Assembly (NCBI GenBank): GCA_032055545.1
Contig: DAMBQR010000011.1
Span: forward strand, 1 to 64,000
Direction of reading: 5' to 3'
DNA from: Pseudescherichia sp032055545
GTDB taxonomy: Bacteria > Pseudomonadota > Gammaproteobacteria > Enterobacterales > Enterobacteriaceae
DNA length: 64,000 bases
Made by a program: the position numbers and the translations under genes. Of this stretch, positions 59,962-64,000 are shown piece by piece; position 1 is the first letter of the stretch; each line of letters starts with the position of its first letter. Under the pieces are notes generated by a model. It made no database searches. It was not told the DNA's origin and saw nothing but the letters and a program-made list of their open reading frames with translations.

Positions 59962-60201
59962 ATGAGTAAAGTTGAAGCCACGCAGACGGACTGGTGTCGT
60001 ATCGACATTGTCGCCGCGCTTCACAAGCGCGGCTACTCAATACGCGAGCTGTCGATTCAGGCCGGTCTCAAACCGGACACCTTAAAAAACGTGCTCTCAC
60101 GTGCCTACCCGAAGGCTGAACGCATTATTGCCGACGCCATTGGCGTTGAACCTGCGCAGATCTGGCCTAGCCGATACGCCAAGCAGAAGGATACGCACTG
60201 A
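59962..60201 (+). CDS. Ner/Nlp-family DNA-binding protein
   Basis: 79 residues from ATG 59962. The sequence DWCRIDIVAALHKRGYSIRE, LSIQAGLKPDTLKNVLSRAY and QIWPSRY matches the Ner proteins of Mu-like phages and the enterobacterial Nlp/SfsB regulators. In phage Mu, Ner shuts down the early and repressor promoters. Here it lies 135 bases upstream of the antiporter-decarboxylase operon on the same strand and could regulate it. An upstream out-of-frame ATG at 59955 is immediately stopped. Confidence 0.85.
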   Translation: MSKVEATQTDWCRIDIVAALHKRGYSIRELSIQAGLKPDTLKNVLSRAYPKAERIIADAIGVEPAQIWPSRYAKQKDTH

Positions 60202-60335
60202 CAAAGGCATTTACTGGCGGAATATAAAACCCTGCCGTGCCGTTAAAACTACAGCGCAGTAAAACAAAATTAATATCAACAGGGCAGTGATTAACGATTA
60301 CTGGCGTTCTATTTTTATATCTGTAAGAGGGCATT

Positions 60336-61655
60336 ATGAGTCAGCCTGGAAATAAAATGGGTGTGCTCCAGCTCACCATATTAACCGCAGTTAATATGAT
60401 GGGCTCGGGAATTATCATGCTGCCGACCAAATTAGCCGAGGTCGGAACAATATCAATTCTGTCGTGGTTAGTTACGGCGTTAGGATCGTTGGCGCTGGCC
60501 TATGCTTTCTCTAAGTGTGGCCTGTTTAGCCAAAAGAGTGGCGGTATGGGAGGCTATGCGGAATATGCGTTTGGTAAATCCGGGAATTTTATTTCTAACT
60601 ATACCTACGCAATTAGCCTGTTAATTGCCAATATTGCCATTGCTATTTCTGCGGTAGGCTACGGCAGCGATTTTCTCGGTGTCGTTCTCTCCCCGATAGG
60701 CGCCTGCCTGGCAACTATCGGCGTCATTTGGGTGACGACGATCTGTAACTTCGGTGGGGCAAAAATCACCGGTCGTATTGGCTCTGTGACCGTCTGGGGG
60801 GTCATCATTCCCGTCGTCGGCCTGAGCCTGTTCGGCTGGTTTTGGTTTAAACCTTCGCTCTATATCAGCGCGTGGAACCCTAATAACAGCAGCTTCTTCT
60901 CGGCAGTCTCAACCTCCATTTCAATGACGCTGTGGGCATTTTTAGGCCTGGAGTCGGCCTGTGCGAATATGGATGCGGTTGAGAACCCGCAAAAGAACGT
61001 CCCCATCGCCGTATTTGGCGGCACCCTGGCCTGCGCCGTAATCTATATCCTCTCTACTAACGTCATCTCCGGCATTGTCCCTAATGCCGATCTGCTTAAC
61101 TCCACCGCACCTTTCGGCCTGGCCTATGCCAGCATGTTTACCCCCTTCGTGGGTAAGGTGGTCATGCTGCTGATGACCCTGGCCTGTATCGGCTCGCTGT
61201 TGGGGTGGCAGTTTACCGTAGGCCGCGTCTTTAAATCGTCGGCGGATATCGGCTACTTCCCGCGCATATTCTCCCGCGTCACCAAAGCAGATGCCCCCGT
61301 TGTTGGCATGATTATTCTCGGCATTATCCAAACCCTGCTGGCGTTAATGACCATTAGCCCGTCACTCAATAAACAGTTTAACAGCCTGGTCAACCTGGCG
61401 GTCATTACCAACCTTATTCCTTACGTTCTCTCAATGGCCGCGCTTATTCCCATGCAGCGCCTGGCGGGGGTAACCAAATCCCAGTTCCGAATCAATACCT
61501 GTACCGCCCTGATCGGCACCGTCTACAGCTTCTATGCCCTCTATGCATCCGGAGAAGAGGCAATGATGCTCGGTGCGCTCACCACCTTTGCAGGCTGGTC
61601 GTTCTGGGGAATTTTTATTGATAAGCAAGACAAACACACTCTGATAAATAAATAA
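60336..61655 (+). CDS. potE: PotE-type polyamine/amino-acid antiporter
   Basis: 439 residues, the length of E. coli PotE, with 12 hydrophobic helices. NKMGVLQLTILTAVNMMGSG, IIMLPTKLAEVGTISILSWL, KSGGMGGYAEYAFGKSGNFI, FLGLESACANMDAVENPQKN and ALMTISPSLNKQFNSLVNLA follow PotE far more closely than CadB. PotE exchanges putrescine for ornithine. Because the gene next to it encodes a lysine decarboxylase, this copy more likely exchanges cadaverine for lysine. Ten bases separate the two genes. Confidence 0.88.
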   Translation: MSQPGNKMGVLQLTILTAVNMMGSGIIMLPTKLAEVGTISILSWLVTALGSLALAYAFSKCGLFSQKSGGMGGYAEYAFGKSGNFISNYTYAISLLIANIAIAISAVGYGSDFLGVVLSPIGACLATIGVIWVTTICNFGGAKITGRIGSVTVWGVIIPVVGLSLFGWFWFKPSLYISAWNPNNSSFFSAVSTSISMTLWAFLGLESACANMDAVENPQKNVPIAVFGGTLACAVIYILSTNVISGIVPNADLLNSTAPFGLAYASMFTPFVGKVVMLLMTLACIGSLLGWQFTVGRVFKSSADIGYFPRIFSRVTKADAPVVGMIILGIIQTLLALMTISPSLNKQFNSLVNLAVITNLIPYVLSMAALIPMQRLAGVTKSQFRINTCTALIGTVYSFYALYASGEEAMMLGALTTFAGWSFWGIFIDKQDKHTLINK

Positions 61656-61665
61656 GGATATTAAA

Positions 61666-63807
61666 ATGAAGACCATAGCAATAATGAATCACCCTGGCGT
61701 TATTTTTAAAGAGACCGCATTGCAGGAGTTGAGCCAGCGCTTACATGCCATGGATTTTCGTATTCTCTATCCGGAGGATGCTGATGATCTGCTGGGGCTC
61801 ATTAACAATAACGCCAAAATTTGTGGCGCGATCGTTGACTGGGATAGCTATAACCTGAGTCTGACCCAGCAGATAAGCGCGTTGAACGATCGCCTACCGA
61901 TCTATATGTTTGCCAATAAGAACAGCGCACTCGATCTCACCCTGCGCGACTTAGATACCAATATTCATTTTTTTGAGTATGCGCTCGACGTTGCCTGCGA
62001 TATTGCCAATAAGATCCAGCAGGTCACGGAGGCCTACTACGATAAGATTCTGCCGCCGTTAACGAAGGCGCTTTTTAACTATGTCAACGCCGGGAAATAC
62101 ACCTTTTGCACCCCTGGCCATATGTCGGGAACCGCGTTTCAGAAGAGTCCGGTCGGCAGCCTCTTTTATGATTTCTTTGGTGCCAACACCATGAAGTCAG
62201 ATATCTCGATATCGGTATCGGAACTGGGTTCGCTGCTCGATCACACAGGCCCGCACAGAGAGGCCGAGGAGTATATTGCCCGCACCTTTAACGCCGAGCG
62301 GAGCTATATGGTGACCAACGGCACCTCGACGGCCAACAAAATTGTCGGCATGTATTCAGCGCCAGTCAAAAGTACGGTGCTGATCGACCGTAACTGTCAT
62401 AAGTCCCTGACCCATCTATTGATGATGAGCGACGTGACCCCCATCTATCTGCGGCCTACCCGTAACACCTTTGGCATTCTGGGTGGCATTCCGCAGAGCG
62501 AGTTTTCACGGGTGTCCATTCAGCAGAAAGTTGACTCGACGCCAGGCGCAAGCTGGCCGGTGCACGCGGTAATCACTAACTCTACCTATGATGGCCTGCT
62601 CTACGATACCGATTATATCAAGCAGAACCTGGAGGTGAACTCGATCCACTTTGATTCCGCCTGGGTTCCCTATACTAACTTCAACCCTATCTATAAAGGG
62701 TTGTGCGGCATGAGCGGTGAGCGCACAGAGGGCAAGGTGATCTATGAGACGCAATCAACCCATAAGCTGCTGGCGGCGTTTTCCCAGGCATCCATGATCC
62801 ATATTAAAGGCGACTTCAACGAGGAGACCTTTAATGAATCCTTTATGATGCATACCTCAACTTCGCCGCACTACGGCATCGTTGCCTCCATCGAGACCGC
62901 AGCGGCGATGATGGAAGGCAGCGCCGGGAAACGGCTGGTGCAGAACTCCATCGCACGCGCCATCACCTTCCGCCAGGAGATTAAAAAGCTCCGCACCGAA
63001 TGCGACGGCTGGTTCTTCGACGTCTGGCAACCGGAAGATATCAGCACTACCGAGTGTTGGCCGCTGAAAGGTGATGATGCCTGGCACGGCTTTAGAGACA
63101 TAGATGACGGCCATATGCATCTCGATCCGGTGAAGGTGACGCTATTAACGCCGGGGTTGAACAAGCAGGGCGAGATGACGGCGCGCGGCATTCCGGCCTG
63201 GATCGTCTCGAAGTACCTCGACTATCACGGCATCGTGGTAGAGAAAACCGGTCCCTATAATCTGCTGTTCCTGTTCAGCATCGGTATCGATGAAACTAAA
63301 GCGTTAAGCCTGCTACGGGCGCTGACGGACTTTAAGCGCGAGTACGACAGCAACCAGCTTATTAAAGAGATGATGCCAGCGCTCTATGCTCTTGACCCTG
63401 GCTTCTATAAGGAGATGCGTATTCAGGAGCTGGCTCAGGGAATGCACGAGGTGATTGGCAAGCATAATCTGCCTGAACTGATGTATCGCGCTTTTGAGAC
63501 CCTGCCGAAAATGGTGATGAATCCATGGGCCGCCTGGCAGAAAGAGCTGAACGGTGACGTTGAAGAGGTCTACATCGATGAGATGATTGGTCGCGTCAAC
63601 GCCAACATGATCCTACCCTATCCGCCAGGCGTGCCGCTGGTGATGCCAGGCGAAATGCTGACGGAGAATAACCGTCCGGTGCTGGAGTTTATTCAGATGC
63701 TGTGCGAAATCGGTTCCCACTATCCTGGATTTGAGACCGATATTCACGGTGCGTACCGTAAGGCAGACGGCAGATATACGATAAAAGTGTTAAAAAACAG
63801 CCGTTAA
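61666..63807 (+). CDS. cadA: Inducible-type lysine decarboxylase (CadA-like)
   Basis: 713 residues (E. coli CadA has 715). Three regions: a receiver-like wing domain (MKTIAIMNHPGVIFKETALQ), a linker, and a fold-type-I PLP core with FCTPGHMSGTAFQKSPVGSL, TNGTSTANKIVGMYSAP, IHFDSAWVPYTNF and the Schiff-base Lys in ETQSTHKLLAAFSQ, then the C-terminal MILPYPPGVPLVMPGEMLTE and FETDIHGAYRKADGRYT. It closely follows CadA and differs from ornithine decarboxylase SpeF throughout. It consumes a proton while making cadaverine, raising internal pH. It should assemble as a decamer. No cadC is present in the window. Confidence 0.92.
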   Translation: MKTIAIMNHPGVIFKETALQELSQRLHAMDFRILYPEDADDLLGLINNNAKICGAIVDWDSYNLSLTQQISALNDRLPIYMFANKNSALDLTLRDLDTNIHFFEYALDVACDIANKIQQVTEAYYDKILPPLTKALFNYVNAGKYTFCTPGHMSGTAFQKSPVGSLFYDFFGANTMKSDISISVSELGSLLDHTGPHREAEEYIARTFNAERSYMVTNGTSTANKIVGMYSAPVKSTVLIDRNCHKSLTHLLMMSDVTPIYLRPTRNTFGILGGIPQSEFSRVSIQQKVDSTPGASWPVHAVITNSTYDGLLYDTDYIKQNLEVNSIHFDSAWVPYTNFNPIYKGLCGMSGERTEGKVIYETQSTHKLLAAFSQASMIHIKGDFNEETFNESFMMHTSTSPHYGIVASIETAAAMMEGSAGKRLVQNSIARAITFRQEIKKLRTECDGWFFDVWQPEDISTTECWPLKGDDAWHGFRDIDDGHMHLDPVKVTLLTPGLNKQGEMTARGIPAWIVSKYLDYHGIVVEKTGPYNLLFLFSIGIDETKALSLLRALTDFKREYDSNQLIKEMMPALYALDPGFYKEMRIQELAQGMHEVIGKHNLPELMYRAFETLPKMVMNPWAAWQKELNGDVEEVYIDEMIGRVNANMILPYPPGVPLVMPGEMLTENNRPVLEFIQMLCEIGSHYPGFETDIHGAYRKADGRYTIKVLKNSR

Positions 63808-63822
63808 GATGAATATCGTTAA

Positions 63823-63842
63823 ACGAGCGGCGGGGGTAACAC
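63823..63842. repeat. Inverted repeat after the decarboxylase gene
   Basis: GGCGGG...CCCGCC hairpin 15 bases past the stop, without a T-run; a possible weak terminator. The remaining bases to the window end hold only a 24-codon frame (63926-64000) that I do not call a gene. Confidence 0.35.
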
Positions 63843-64000
63843 CCGCCGAAAAAAGCTGGGTAACAGGTAGTTGCAAAATGACACACTTTTGATGGTCATG
63901 ATTTCATAAGAGATAAGAAAGGCTTATGAATCAGAAACGGCGAATGTCATGCTTTTGCCTGATATCCTGTTGCAGAATATTACTGTTCGCTGGCCGTTAA

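Noticed and set aside
63926..64000. 24-codon Cys-rich frame ending exactly at the window edge
   Set aside because: The ribosome site is weak, the protein has no recognisable feature and the context beyond the window is unknown.
1..64000. CRISPR arrays, insertion sequences or rRNA genes
   Set aside because: No regularly spaced repeats, transposase genes or rRNA sequence were seen anywhere in the window.

Overview
The window is chromosomal DNA of an Enterobacteriaceae member close to Enterobacter, Lelliottia, Kosakonia or Citrobacter. The first 25.8 kb repeats the Escherichia coli order rlmKL-uup-pqiABC-rmf-fabA-lonH-matP-ompA-sulA-sxy-yccS-yccF-helD-mgsA-yccT-yccU-hspQ-rlmI-acyP-tusE-yccA-serT, with near family-length proteins, and the E. 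coli order resumes at yccJ-wrbA (56.3-57.2 kb). The species is not fixed by the sequence alone.

Core block (1-25.8 kb): rRNA methylation, the Pqi lipid-transport system, ribosome hibernation, unsaturated fatty-acid synthesis, Ter organisation, OmpA, SOS division inhibition, competence regulation and tRNA/rRNA modification. Familiar control sites are visible: FabR and FadR sites at fabA, LexA boxes at sulA and the dinI-like gene, the ompA leader, REP elements and several bidirectional terminators. An orphan OppA-like binding protein sits between yccA and the tRNA-Ser(UGA) gene.

Accessory block (25.8-56.3 kb), between serT and yccJ, where E. coli K-12 carries hya/app/tor/cbpA/agp. From left to right: a PdxI-like aldo-keto reductase and an EamA exporter; a patch of decayed genes surrounding a chromosomal ccdAB toxin-antitoxin pair; a TonB receptor with an iron-siderophore ABC operon whose permease and ATPase genes are broken; a complete siderophore-microcin (class IIb) locus at 34.3-43.4 kb; an AriR-like protein; an OhrR-like MarR regulator; a probable Zur-controlled CobW GTPase; a sugar catabolic module (isomerase, SorC regulator, RbsABC-type transporter plus DUF2291 lipoprotein) whose two promoters share a 34-bp operator; an old-yellow-enzyme reductase with its LysR regulator; and a LexA-controlled DinI/MsgA protein.

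The microcin locus is the centrepiece. A 111-residue precursor with a double-glycine leader, a two-helix immunity protein, a C39-peptidase ABC exporter, an HlyD adaptor, MchD/MceI-like and MchC/MceJ-like maturation proteins and a previously untracked 42-codon ORF under a Fur box all lie on the minus strand. Divergent to them are an IroB-type C-glycosyltransferase and an IroD-type esterase. By analogy with microcin E492 the product should be a peptide carrying a glucosylated catecholate siderophore. Its C-terminal residue is Asn rather than the usual Ser.

Right end (57.3-64 kb): a lysyl-tRNA synthetase paralogue, a divergent CI-like/Ner-like phage regulator pair, and a two-gene acid-response operon that joins a PotE-type antiporter to a CadA-type lysine decarboxylase.
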